From Hymenolepis diminuta (lineage: Eukaryota; Platyhelminthes; Cestoda; Cyclophyllidea; Hymenolepididae): a stretch of DNA of 64,000 nucleotides. The stretch's first letter is position 1. Every line of letters starts with the position of its first letter. The position numbers were made by a program, and so were the translations under genes. Shown one piece after another: positions 1 through 11,800 of this stretch. A model generated the notes under the pieces. The model searched no databases. It was not told the origin of the DNA and was given only the letters and a program-made list of their open reading frames with translations. The stretch spans positions 148,821 to 212,820 of the forward strand of contig CAADRB010000018.1 of NCBI GenBank assembly GCA_900708905.1, in the 5' to 3' direction.

Positions 1-3000
1 TTCCCCATCTACCCGCTCCGCCACTGCTACCACTAATGATAATACGAACTTCCCTGTCACGACCACTACTTTCCTAAAAAAGGGGACGTCTGATGGTGCA
101 AAGCGTTACAATCGGCGTGGTATCCACGGCCACTAGATGACCCTAATCCCGACTACTTTTAGACAACAAGCATTTACGATTTACTACCCTTTTCCCATCT
201 GATTATCAGAGACTTCTGCTGTCCCTCCTCTTTCGGTCTTTCTCATTCTGACCCTTGACTACTTCTGTTCTGATCCAAGTCCTCTTTATGTTACACGCAA
301 ATTCATTGAGAACTTAAGATGACGTGCAAATGATGACCATGTATGATAATCTTTTTTTATTTGGCATAATATTACTATGAAAAATTAATTAGTATTGTGA
401 CTAACTTGGTAACTACTTACGGTGGCATTTCTTTTCATACTGTTGTGATTCACAGTTTTCAATTGCTAACGGAAATTTTTCCTAATATTGACCATTGGAT
501 ACTATTTTTTGGATTAGAATTTTCTAAGTAACGTCCTTGCCTTGAGAAAAGTTTATTTCTTTCAGATATTGTCTTTTAATTATCGGAGTTGGTCAATGTG
601 CCTAACTTTTATAATTAAACGCTAACTGCTCTGTTCCATATCTGAAGAATAAATCATCATTTAAAATAATTTGCTCTTATTTGGTTTGCATTAGCTATCA
701 AAGTTAAAACAAAAAAAAACAAATTTACACACAGGAACTATCTAATCGCAGGAAAGGTAAAATGATCCACTAAGGGCCATAGAGGAGGTGTCGAATAGAA
801 ATTTGGAATAGAGTCAAGAAACCAAAGGAATGCTTGATTTACGGGATTGTCCACAATGATTTGAGTTTATTAAGCCAAAGTTAAAATTTCATTCAAATTC
901 CCGAGTGAGCTCATTTTCGTGGTGTTTAGAACTCGATAATTAATTGATCAGGGTGTGTGATTGGTCAACTGGACTCATTAGGCTCTTCTAAAAATTAAGG
1001 TTAGTTAATTGAAATATTTCAAAAGCACAAAACGTCTTAAAGCCAGTTTTCTTCATTTTCGACTCCAGAAACTTTCTTCATTCAGATATTGTTGCATCAA
1101 GTATCAAGTCACTTTAATGGGTAACAGAATTTTCACCGACTAAACGCTAAATTGTGAGATGTCACGATGTCTGCAGGTGTTGGGAGCACGATTAGTGTTT
1201 TCTGCTATCGATGTCCATAGATTCCTAGTTAACTCGATTAGTAGGGAAGACGAATATGGTTAAATGGAAACTTTGTTGAATTGCCAGCAGTAATTGATAT
1301 TAGACAGAGAGGTAGAGAGGGAGCCAAAGTTGTGGATATGAGATAAGTGAAGCAATTATGTAACAGCGGTGCACAATGATGTGACGAAGAAAGTGGCATG
1401 ATTTTGAGGGAATCAAATGAGATATATATTTTGAGGATTGAGGGCAGCCTTGATGAGTCAGACCAAGGTGGCTCAGTGAGTTGATAGTGTTGAGTGTCCC
1501 GTAGTGGTATAGTTTAGATTAACTTGATCACGCGGAATGCAGTAGAGTCTCAAATGTCGTACCAAATAATATGGTCAGGTTGGATTACCGTATTTAGAAA
1601 ACGTACGTCCAAATTTTCATGAAGAAATGATCATTTAAATGAATGACGAAAATTTAATGGAGAATTGATTAAAATTTGAAATTAAATGGACGGAGCGGAA
1701 ATTTATACGCTTTAGTATTGTGCTCCCAACCGATAATCCAGAGTGGCTAGGCTGCATCCAGAACCACCTCCTGCTATTTCCAATGCGTCCAAATTTAGAA
1801 TCCCAAGAAATGACCTGATGTGTCTTCTTTAATGAGTATTAAAATGAGCTCTCCAAGGGAGGGAGAAGCCTGTTTACTCTGACAATAGAAAGTACAGAGT
1901 TGATTACTGACATTTATGGAGTATTTGTCGATGAGTAGAGAGGTCATTGTCGATCCGATGGGTGGAATCAGCAAATATTGTATTCTTTATTATTTTCGTG
2001 GGATAAGCTGATATATTTATAAAAATTCTTCCCAATTGAAATTGTGAATCTATGGAATAAAAATATATTTCAATACGGAAAATACATCTGGAACTGTTAA
2101 GGCATTCGCTCAATATACTTTCGCTTCAAATGATTTAGCACCGAAATTAAGTCAAGCTTAAATACGTAAGAATTTCAAATATATATTTGGCGCGTTCCGA
2201 TCTATTTTTCCATTTATGTTGACAAATCTGCGTACGAAGAAAATATATTATTGAATTAAGCAAAGGTGATTTATCTCGTACCATCCGTAATTCAGAATAA
2301 AAAGGTACTTGGATCTAGGACTAAAAATTTGACCAATCGCAGTCCAAGTTGCAACCCGGACGTTGAAATTACAATTTTCACTACATATGGGAAGAAAGTG
2401 TAATTTTTAACTACGAGAAAGCATCTAAACCCGGAAAAAAGTAAGAATTCAATAAGGAATCGAATAGAAAATAAAGCCCGAGCATCAAGAGAACTATACT
2501 TCGTTCGAATTTTGCATTCCCCAGATTGTCAATGATGGGCCATACTTAAATTTCAGAGATCGAACCCCAGATTCAGCGTTTGTCAATCAATTGATAAAAT
2601 TAAGTGACTGTTAATGCTCTTTAAAGTAATAATAGAGATTCTAGTTTTAACCACTATAATAATGATAATTTCCAAGTCCTTTAGGAAAGCACTTTCCAAC
2701 GCTCATCTTGATTGGAAAGTGACATCATAGAGCCTTTTTGGTGAGATACCCTAATTCTACTACCCTATATATTAGCTGGATTTAACCAATGCAGTTAACC
2801 ATTCCTCTCACTGGGGATTCTCCCATAGAAAACGAACGCGTGACCTGTCATGGTGGACGACCGTAGTGACCAATACGCCACCAACGCTTGTCTCAGTTGC
2901 TATAATCTATTGTCCACTACATATAGTTTGGCTACAGTTTACTCAGACTGGAGAATGAATTTAATCCAGGATACTTCATTAACTAAACAAAGTCTTTATA

Positions 3001-3818
3001 TACGAATACAACCTGTCTTCTTAGTATTGAAGTTCGGAGATAAAATCACCGCCAGACTGAAAACTCTCAAGCTGTCAGGAGCAATGTGCGGCCGAGTATA
3101 GGTAAGGCTGACGGAGAACTTAGACAACCTGCAGGAATTACTTAACCTGAGGTAAAACAACAACTGCAGCTTCAGGATTTGTTTTGTCGGCTTCCAATCA
3201 ATGCTATCTGGAAATGGAATCGAGATGAGAATGCACCGACAAATCAATAACCACAGACCTCTAGAAGGTATATCAACAATCGATATCGGTCCAGTAGACT
3301 TCATTGTTCGATAAATCGTCGCAATAGAGTTTGTGAAAAAAGGATGGTTTCAAAATAACCTGAAATTGTATTATTCGAATTTTCCAGATATAAAAAACGA
3401 CTATAAAATTGAATAAACTTTAAAATTGTAGGAATCAAAAACATGATGATTCTGAAGCCCAGATGAAGGAGGATTCTTCTTATCCCTTAGCTCTTACTCC
3501 TTCTGCACCCACTTCCTTTTTAACACTGAACTGTCCTTTGCTACGTGTTTAAATGTTTCCCTGCTTTAAAACTTCCATGGATTATAAAAATAGCATGAAT
3601 ATTATTAACTTGACTATAGAAAAAACGAGATCGGAGGAAGAATGTATATATTTACCAGTAAACAGTGATTTGGACAAATTTTATCACAAATCAGAAATGA
3701 TTCATTGCAATCGAAAAAAAACATAAATCAATATGTATAATACAATTCAGGGAGATTAGATTACAGAAAACTTGAGCTTCAGGGAAAAGAGAGTGCAAGG
3801 AGAAATTAATTGGATTAT
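1..3818. other. Intergenic, no gene recognised
   Basis: AT-rich sequence with only short open frames on both strands and no recognisable protein family or convincing chain of exons. The first 250 bases are less AT-rich than the rest and could be a decayed repeat, but nothing identifiable was found. Confidence 0.5.
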
Positions 3819-5196
3819 TCAGTTATCTGCCGTCTTGTTAATAATCGGAGTCACAAATTCTACAAATTTCTTCTTTCCCTCAATTCCTTTCTCGTCGCCG
3901 GGGAAAAAGAGAAGGGGCATCATACCGATCAAACAGCCCAGAGTTATCCCACACATCCGGCCCTAGGCAAAAAAGGATTTATAAAATAGCTTTTGTAAAT
4001 GGAATAAATTGAGTCACAAGTTTGAGGCCCGTAACAAACTAAAAACGGTTTTCCATTTGCAATATTATTTTTAAAATACATTTTAAAATTAAAAGAAAAG
4101 AGCTTGCTGATGTATACTGGAGTTGCAGTTAAACATGAACACTAAAAATACTTATAGAAACAATTATAACTTAAAATAAAACAGACATTCGAGAAAAATA
4201 GAATGTCTATGTAAACTGAAGAATAGTTTAACCTCGCCAGTTATGGGATGTAGGGGTGTGTAAAAGAAAAAAATAATTATTACTACTTTCTCAAACAATT
4301 TTGTGTGATTATAAGTATTAAGCGTTTGAAGGTTGAAAGTGATAAATGGGTGACAAACACAAATATTACACCAAGCGAACACATAAGTATTATTCGTTCT
4401 TAAAAGTACTCAGCATGATCTTTGGAAATCACAATGAATAATTGAATGGCCATGCGTTTTACCTAATCATCAAAAAGCTTGAGGGAAAAAAAATTATTTT
4501 TCTAATAACTCTTGGAAAAAAAAATAGAATAAAAGATTCTACTGAAAGTGACCACTAGGTTCTCTTGAATAGGTTGGTCAAAGCAAAAATATCTAGGAGA
4601 AAATATTGCAAAAAGGCATTTCTCTGATCCAACAAGTTGAAAATCCATCAAACGGATCAGAAGAAACTTGATAAGTTTCACGAGCAGTTATTTTGGGCAG
4701 ATCCTTCACCGTAGGATAAAAATGTCATTTAAAGCTACCAAGCCACCGAGACCATTTAAACCAGATGGAAAGAGCACAAGAAGTTATCGCTAAAGTAAAT
4801 TAGTCAGGGCGCAAAGGAGGCCTTTGGTCACGCTAGTCAAACTTCCATACCATAGAAAAAGACGTGTATATGTTAACAGAAATAAAAAATTTGTACTAAA
4901 TTATCGAAGAGATAATTTTTCCATAAATGTAACGAATACCGAAGAGTATAAATGCCCAATGACGAAAGCGATTAAACCATCATATAAATATCTAGGTATT
5001 AGGCGTGATATTAGTTTACCTTCCACGGATTTTGAGGTGGTGCTTATCCAATAAACAAGCAATATATCATTTAATTTCCGCTGAGTGTCTAAGGATAGAA
5101 CGTCCCCAACTTTTGTGATTGAGTCCACTAATCTCTTTTAAATTAAAAATCTTCAAAAATATATTTTGCTTAACGGAATACTATATGCATCCGAGC

Positions 5197-5228
<32 letters not shown>

Positions 5229-6005
5229 ATAGTAGGATGGTTATCCTTACTATTAAATATTAAAAACTGAATACCAGCTTACGAGGTTTGAATATCGACG
5301 CACACGATTAGATTTTAATTGGGATTCTGTCAGCGCTGGTGACTTGACTCCAAATAACCTTGCGTAGCGTTCGACATAACCAACAAGACTAAAAATAAAG
5401 AAACAAGTACATTTTGACGCATTCATGTTAAAATATGAAAAAATTAAGACATGACATACCCCAATCCACAGAGATCGGATATCAAATTACCAATTCCCGC
5501 GGCTATGCAATGAGAAGATTAATAGTAATTATAACAGTACCAGCCATTGTAGAAAATCCACAAACTGCTGCTAAAGTCAAATCAATATATTCACCCTACT
5601 TTATCTCATAAACTAATTTAAATAAATCTTACCGCTATAATCATTATGAAATTATCTACAAAACCAAATCCGATAAAGGGTGTTGCACTCGCCAGAAAAA
5701 CTAAGGGAATTATACAGCAAACATTCTAACAAACCCAACCGCAGATGTTGAAAAGAAATTGGCGGAGAATCTTTCAGTTGAGAATCTCCGGTCGATACCT
5801 TCTGCAAGGCATCGCACAAATACTTCCTCTCCGATTCAGAACAACTGTTTACAAGTTCTGTAGCCCATGAAGCAGACCTTTCACTTAATTCTACATTAGA
5901 GGTTCGCCATCTTTTATGTTGAGTGACCGATGCTATATTTAACTTTTGCAATGCAATCCTCCTCCCCTCTAAGCTAAAAATCAAACGTGCGAAGACACTG
6001 TACAT
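3819..6005 (-). CDS. TMEM65: TMEM65-like mitochondrial inner-membrane protein
   Basis: Six exons on the minus strand: 5735-6005, 5633-5700, 5541-5595, 5460-5502, 5283-5388 and 3819-3962. Introns are 34, 37, 38, 71 and 1320 nt, and all phases agree, giving 228 residues (human TMEM65 is about 240). The N-terminus is basic and helical, as expected of a mitochondrial targeting peptide. The family core follows: PFIGFGFVDNFIMIIAGEYI in exons 2-3, GFSTMA then GNLISDLCGLGL across exons 3-5, and GRMCGITLGCLIGMMPLLFF in the last exon. These match human TMEM65 segment by segment, including its three hydrophobic helices. The start at 6005 is preceded directly by an in-frame TAA. In the family the protein sits in the inner mitochondrial membrane and has been linked to mitochondrial ion homeostasis. 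The identification is firm; the exact signal cleavage is inference. Confidence 0.9.
5197..5229. repeat. (TA)n microsatellite
   Basis: Near-perfect TA dinucleotide run with one G interruption, inside the last intron of the TMEM65 gene. Confidence 0.9.
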
Positions 6006-6100
6006 TTAGGTTAAAATTTCGCAAGGATTTTTCTCGACCTTTGCTCTTACCTATTTAAACTAATTCAAGAATTTGCGAAATAATCATCAATACAACAGAA
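6006..6100. promoter_or_regulatory. Shared promoter region between TMEM65 and a divergent small gene
   Basis: The 95 bases separate the start codons of two divergently oriented genes and must hold both 5' untranslated regions and core promoters. No TATA box is evident. A bidirectional promoter is inferred from spacing only. Confidence 0.45.
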
Positions 6101-6452
6101 ATGACTAGTTTTGGTTCTTCTACTTTTAATAATCTTAATATAAGTCGTGATAATCCGATTAACTTTTCTGAGGCAGAGGAAAAATTATGTGGGAATTACC
6201 TGAATTCAGATTACTTAAATAGGTGATTGTTTTTCCATTACAAGGTTAAAAATGATTCTATTGTAGATTCACAAACTGCTTTAATTATTGATCGATATAA
6301 CCAGATCAGGTTGGTAAAATCCTCTTTAAAACTGTAATTTGCCCATTTTAAAAATCGTTCTCCAGATTTTAAAACGTTTTTTGTCAGAATCTGCGGTGGA
6401 TCGTTTTTCAAAATTTCCTCCGTTAATGCGCAACTACCATCTGGATCGATGA
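6101..6452 (+). CDS. Small unidentified protein gene, divergent from TMEM65
   Basis: Three short putative exons: 6101-6222 (starts MTSFGSSTFNNLNIS), about 6267-6313, and 6366-6452 (ends PPLMRNYHLDR then TGA). The donor at 6314 joins the acceptor at 6366 in phase 0. The first junction does not stay in frame with the GT-AG sites I can see (gt at 6223, ag at 6265-6266): it is off by one base. The true site may be unusual or the assembly may have an indel here. The protein would be about 85 residues, polar at the start with a helix-prone basic C-terminal half. I do not recognise a family. Its support is the consistent short-intron style (about 44 and 52 nt), a plausible reading frame and the head-to-head position with TMEM65. 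Confidence 0.45.
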
Positions 6453-8869
6453 AAACTGAAGAAAAACCACATCAGTGAAAGACATCAGAAAGTTTACACA
6501 TTGAAAGGTGAATAGTCTTCCCATCTGTGATTTATTTTTTTAATTTGAGATCTTCTGGATTTCACCTCTTTTGTCATTTCAAAACCAAGCAATAGTCATG
6601 TCAAATTTAAAGTGAATATGTTTGAATATGTGTAAGCTATTTATTACAGTCTTTGGGTAGACACCAATTCATTTCATGTTTAATGTTAAGGCTAAGTACA
6701 TTCGCTTAGACCCACTGTTAAATGGCTGCAATTTGGAATTTGGGAAAAATTTGCTGGATGAAACATACAAATTTCAATTTCTTGCATTTAATCAAGTAAC
6801 TTCATCTTAATGTTTTAGTTTAATGTTCGTTTTCTGACGATTAATTTTACCATGAGACAATTTGCGTATCCGGGAAAAAACTATGCCTGGCTACATCTTT
6901 GTTTATCTAGCAAACGGTCAATATGAAATTCGTTAATGGCCACCTCACTTGCCGTTTATATTTACGAAAAACATGTTCAGCTTAGTCCAGTGATCAGTTT
7001 CGTTTTCATGGTGATTTCAATCTATGATTTAACTGTTAATATTCTGCATGCATCACTCATCCACGAGCTCCTTTTTCGTTTAATTATGCTAGAGCATTTA
7101 TTCGCATTCCCATTCATACATACACATACTACATAATAATGCCATTCCACTCTCTGACAACCACGTACAGTATTTTCTTTTAATTCTTACATTGGAACGG
7201 GGGGGAGAGGGGGTAGGGAAGGACACTGACATTATCCTGTGTTAAATTTCTTTATTCAATACATTTCGCGTGTTTTTCAGTTCTTGGTTCTTCTATTTGA
7301 TTCGTTGGCACAGTATAATCTGGATACAATAAATTAGTATAATCCCAAGTAAAGCAACTTTCGTAATCTGACTAAATCAGAGTAACAGGAATGAGAATTG
7401 AGGTAGACCAGTTGTGTTTTGGACGATCACAAAGAATAAAGATTGATGATGGTAGGAAGGAGGACTAGGTTACACGTTAAAACTGCGTGCGTGAAAATGG
7501 AATTGTATATAAAGGCTGAAAAAGTACATTTAGAGAAGGTGTTTGATTTATTTGAATACAAAGCGAGACCGCTCAGATCTTTGAATCAGTGTGGATAGAT
7601 GTAACACAGGTTTTCTCCCTGAAGATTTGTAGGCATCAGAATGAGTAGAAGTCGTTTTTTAAAACATTGCAGGCTTAAAAAACCCTTGGGAGGATGCGCT
7701 TGAAGACCGTTGAGTGGTAGTGGAGGAAGAAATGAGCTTATCAATGTGCACAGCTTTTGAGATTTGGAACTAGATAGGAATCCGTAGGTTTGTGGGTAGA
7801 CCTATGAGTCGGAGTGGACGTGCCACAACCACCTCTAGGGAGTTTATTAGTGGGCCTATGTTGCAAAATCGCATAAGTTCGATATCTAGCTTAATCAGCA
7901 CTAACAAAAATATCACCACCTCTCTCTTTTATTTTGTTATCCTATACCACATTCAAACTTATTCTTAACTTGTCGAATTTAATTCTGCGCGTAGATTATC
8001 AATATCTCCCCATTATCTGTTTAATTTGTTAAAAATCCCCGTTGCGTCTACATTTAGGCAAATAAATAAGTTAATGCTCTTTTGGGAGTTGATGACATGT
8101 TGAGGTTTTAATGATCTGAGCTGTGGGATTATTACTTCAATTTCAAATTGAATTTTCTTGTTAAAGCAGAACTAATTAATTTTCTATGGAGAGCTTTAAT
8201 CCAACCAATGTTATTGGATTTTTAATGTAATACTTGACGTATTATGGTAAATGAATATTTATATTTGCAATATTCCTATTAGGCACCTAATTATTAATGC
8301 TACTATTTGTATCCATTGGAACCCACATCAATACAACACAGTATTGAAATAGGACAGTGTCCAAACATTGAATTGCTTTACAGTAAACGAAAAAAAACAA
8401 TACTGCCCATATAAGTGTATGAATCTTGTCAAAGAATTTGGCGCTCCTTTAAATCGAGAAGGGGAATGCATACGCTGAGTAAACATGACTGCACATATAG
8501 GAAAATCGCCAGTTCATTTAAGAATTGAAATCACCAAATCGTATGCCTTTTTAATTTTTTAAAGAAACATGGATTTGAATTAACAGCTTCTTTAAAAAAT
8601 ATGTAGAATCATTGATAAGTCAATTTAAACAAAATGTGGAATGAATACACCTTAACGCTAACAGTTTCACCTATCAAATTGGATATGGGTAATCTCTACT
8701 CATTTCCATTATCGACCAAACAAATACACACGAAAGACGAATACTTGCATTATGCATTTTAATCTAATCAAAAAGAAGACGATATGTATTGGAGGTTACA
8801 CAGAGATCACAATAAAAAGGGAAAAGATTGCAAACTAACCGATAAAAATAAGGCACAGAATTCACACAT
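6453..8869. other. Intergenic, no gene recognised
   Basis: Sequence between the small + strand gene and the 3' end of SNX4. It holds only short, unsupported open frames. The + strand frame at 8784-9182 is the antisense shadow of the last SNX4 exon. A guanine-rich run lies at 7199-7223. Confidence 0.5.
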
Positions 8870-11800
8870 TCAAGGTAAAGTTGCAGGTCGGAAATGTTCA
8901 TCGCTTAAGGACACAGATTGTGGGGATATTGCAACATTTGAGAGTTCAGTATTTTCGTCAGAAAAAGTGGATATTGAAGGAGGTTCTGTAGCGCTCAACA
9001 TGGCAGCATGGGCTCGTTCCCATAACCGCTTGCAACGCTCAGCCCTTTGGAATTGCAGAGCTGCATATATTCGCATTGTTGCCGCAAGATCTTCACTTTG
9101 TTGCTTTTCAAAAAAAGCATATTCTTCCGCCATTGACTTCTTAAAGTCCGATTTGACTTCCTACAAGGCGAACGGCAAATAAATTGGAGTGTTCCTCATC
9201 ATATTTGCGGTGATTTTTCGATTTGAAAAGTTTTTTGTACTCTATTAAATTTAGGTTGCGGAGGATGCCCTAGAATATCTCCCGTCCGTAAATAAAGTAT
9301 TTGTTAAGACTGTATAAAACATCCTNNNNNNNNNNNNNNNNNNNNNNNNNTCCATTTGTATATACAGAGTAGATAAATTTAACCTTCAGTTTTACCCCTA
9401 TATTTTGGCACATTGTGGTGTCAAAGCAACGGCTCTAGAATGGGGGTTGGCTATTCCAATTTTCGGAGGGATGCGCTTATCTTTTGCTCCAACAACACGT
9501 GAAATTATATTCCATCCGTGTCTCAGCAGTTGTCAACACGTTCAACCACATTATTAGTCAATAAAAATCCAATCAACATAGATATTAACAACATCTAGTT
9601 ATGATATGATGGGCAAGTTTAGATCGAACATATACCTCCAATTCAGCCAAGCGGATTGAAGTTTCCTCGATTTTTTTGGATATTTGTTCCATAGCCTTCT
9701 CGATCTCCTCGGGACTAACTTTCTCTGAGGTTAATGTAGAGGCATCGTTGCTAAGGAAGAGGGACTTCAGTCCACTGATCACATTGTTAGACATGCTGTA
9801 AACTGGTCCAACTACGCTAGGAATAAATTCTGGTCGCGTTCCATTCTGAAATTTTACAAAAGAAAATTTTGTTTAATTCAGATAAGTGAACACAGTAAAT
9901 CTATACTTTCTCGATAAGGAATCCGTCATTTGAACTACAAGACTTCTAATCACCTATGGGTCTGAGCAATTGTAGACATGGTATAACTCAGTTGGCACTC
10001 TGTAATATTGTTCTAGCAGTCTAAATTATATTAGTGGACATCCCAAATCGAAGAATTAAAGGTTAGAAACTACAAATAATTCGTTAATTTCCCATAGAAG
10101 CATGATTGTTTTCTACCTCTAAACTGCTTATTGATGCCATTGCACAGAAATTGATTTAAATTTAAGGAACCAATGATTAAAAGAGGGAAATCTCTGAAAA
10201 AATTCTTTATGCGAAAAGTGGCAGATTGTTTCAAAATGCATAATAGATTATAACCTCAACGAAAAAATCAAAAGATGTAAAATTATTTTGATGTCTTCAT
10301 TTTACCCTCAACTTCAACTTGATCCCCTCCTCGATATTCATTATTAGACTACCTTACTCTTCCTTGAGTTGGTTGCTTTCCCACGGTAAAAAAAATGAAA
10401 GGAGGGCGTAACAATGCTTTGCTGTGCGTAGGAAGTGCAATATCGATTCCTCATCATCGACCCATCACTTCCACATCGTAACCATGAGAAGTCACGAGGT
10501 GACGAAGTTAACCATCATTCATCGACTGATTCGTTGTCTGACAAATCATATTCTACCACATTGGATTATGAAGACCAATAACTGATTGAATTTCATCAGG
10601 CCAATCATTATAAAAACAAACCTATTCTTAGTGTATAAATGAATTCTTAATTGCATCAATAAAGCTGATCAAGTCTGGTTACTAGATTCGTATACTTTAA
10701 AATATCGTATTTTGACAGTCTTATTCACGGACCTCTAAAGACCAGAAATATTTAAAATTATGCACAAATAAAAAGCAAATAAATTAAAGTGAATAGTCGT
10801 TCCTTGTGAGTTTTAAGATCTTGTATTCAACCGATTCAACCATATGCACTAAAATATAACACTCACCTGAAGAGCCTGAACATCATTCTGAAGTTGTAGC
10901 ATGGCGGCACGTTCAGCAGCTATTCCTCGATGGATTGCGGCCTCCCGCGCGCAGAGGTCAGAGAAAGCGGCAGTGTAACGCATATGACCTTGAAGATGTT
11001 CTTCTACCTCAGCCTCCTCTTCACCCACAAGGCTCAACAGGCTGTGGTAGCTGTCCAGACTATGTGCCAGGGTCTGAAATAAGAGATATTGTAAAAGTCG
11101 ATTAGAGAATATTTAAATTTCTGTTAGCCCAACTAAAATATTTCCTATTCATTATACTTCTAAGAGTCATTCCTCCTAACATCTACATTGTATTGAATAT
11201 AATGTACTGAGATGTAAAATGAGTCTCATGACATAGTACTAAATTCATAAAAGGAAAGTTATTACTCGTTTTGAGCAGAATAGTAGCACCTATGAACCTT
11301 AACTACGCCTCCTTTGACTAGAAGTAACCAGTAAGGTACTCAAATTACTGAATGGGCCTAATAAATACGAATTATCAGTCAAATCGTATATAATATATTA
11401 TTATATTAATCGGACAAGCAGATGCATGGCTTTAGATTTTTAAATTTGAGGAGAGAGGTCTATAGAGTTATGGTATTTTGGAAAACGTTATTCAGATCAG
11501 GTTGAAGTATATTTGCCGTCATTTTTCATTACATTCAGGTTCTGGTTAAAATTATTCGACAAAAGTCTAAACTGAATATCCGACTCCTTAGTGTGTCATG
11601 AAGATATATTTTTATCGCCCTTAGTGCAAGTCCTGGGAATAATATTCTGATAGAAGACGGTTTAGCCGTCTTCGTGTTTAGTAAGACCAAAAGCATCCAT
11701 AATTTGAGTGTTCGAAGCCATTGGTGCTCTCTGTGATAGTATGAGATCATTGTTGCCCCTCGCAATTGTCACCTTACAAGTTACTGCTTTTACATTAATT

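Noticed and set aside
2545..2585. GGTTCGATCTC on the minus strand as a possible tRNA B box
   Set aside because: No A box, D-arm or acceptor stem at the right distance.
2850..3304. Overlapping open frames of 83 (+) and 102 (-) codons
   Set aside because: Neither shows family resemblance, splice support or coding-like conservation. They overlap antisense and look like chance.
4901..5128. Minus-strand 75-codon frame in TMEM65 intron 5
   Set aside because: I tested it as the missing TMEM65 exon, but it lacks the GCxIGM motif; the true last exon is at 3819-3962. It may be chance.
8784..9182. 132-codon plus-strand frame
   Set aside because: Antisense shadow of the last SNX4 exon, which aligns with the family on the minus strand.
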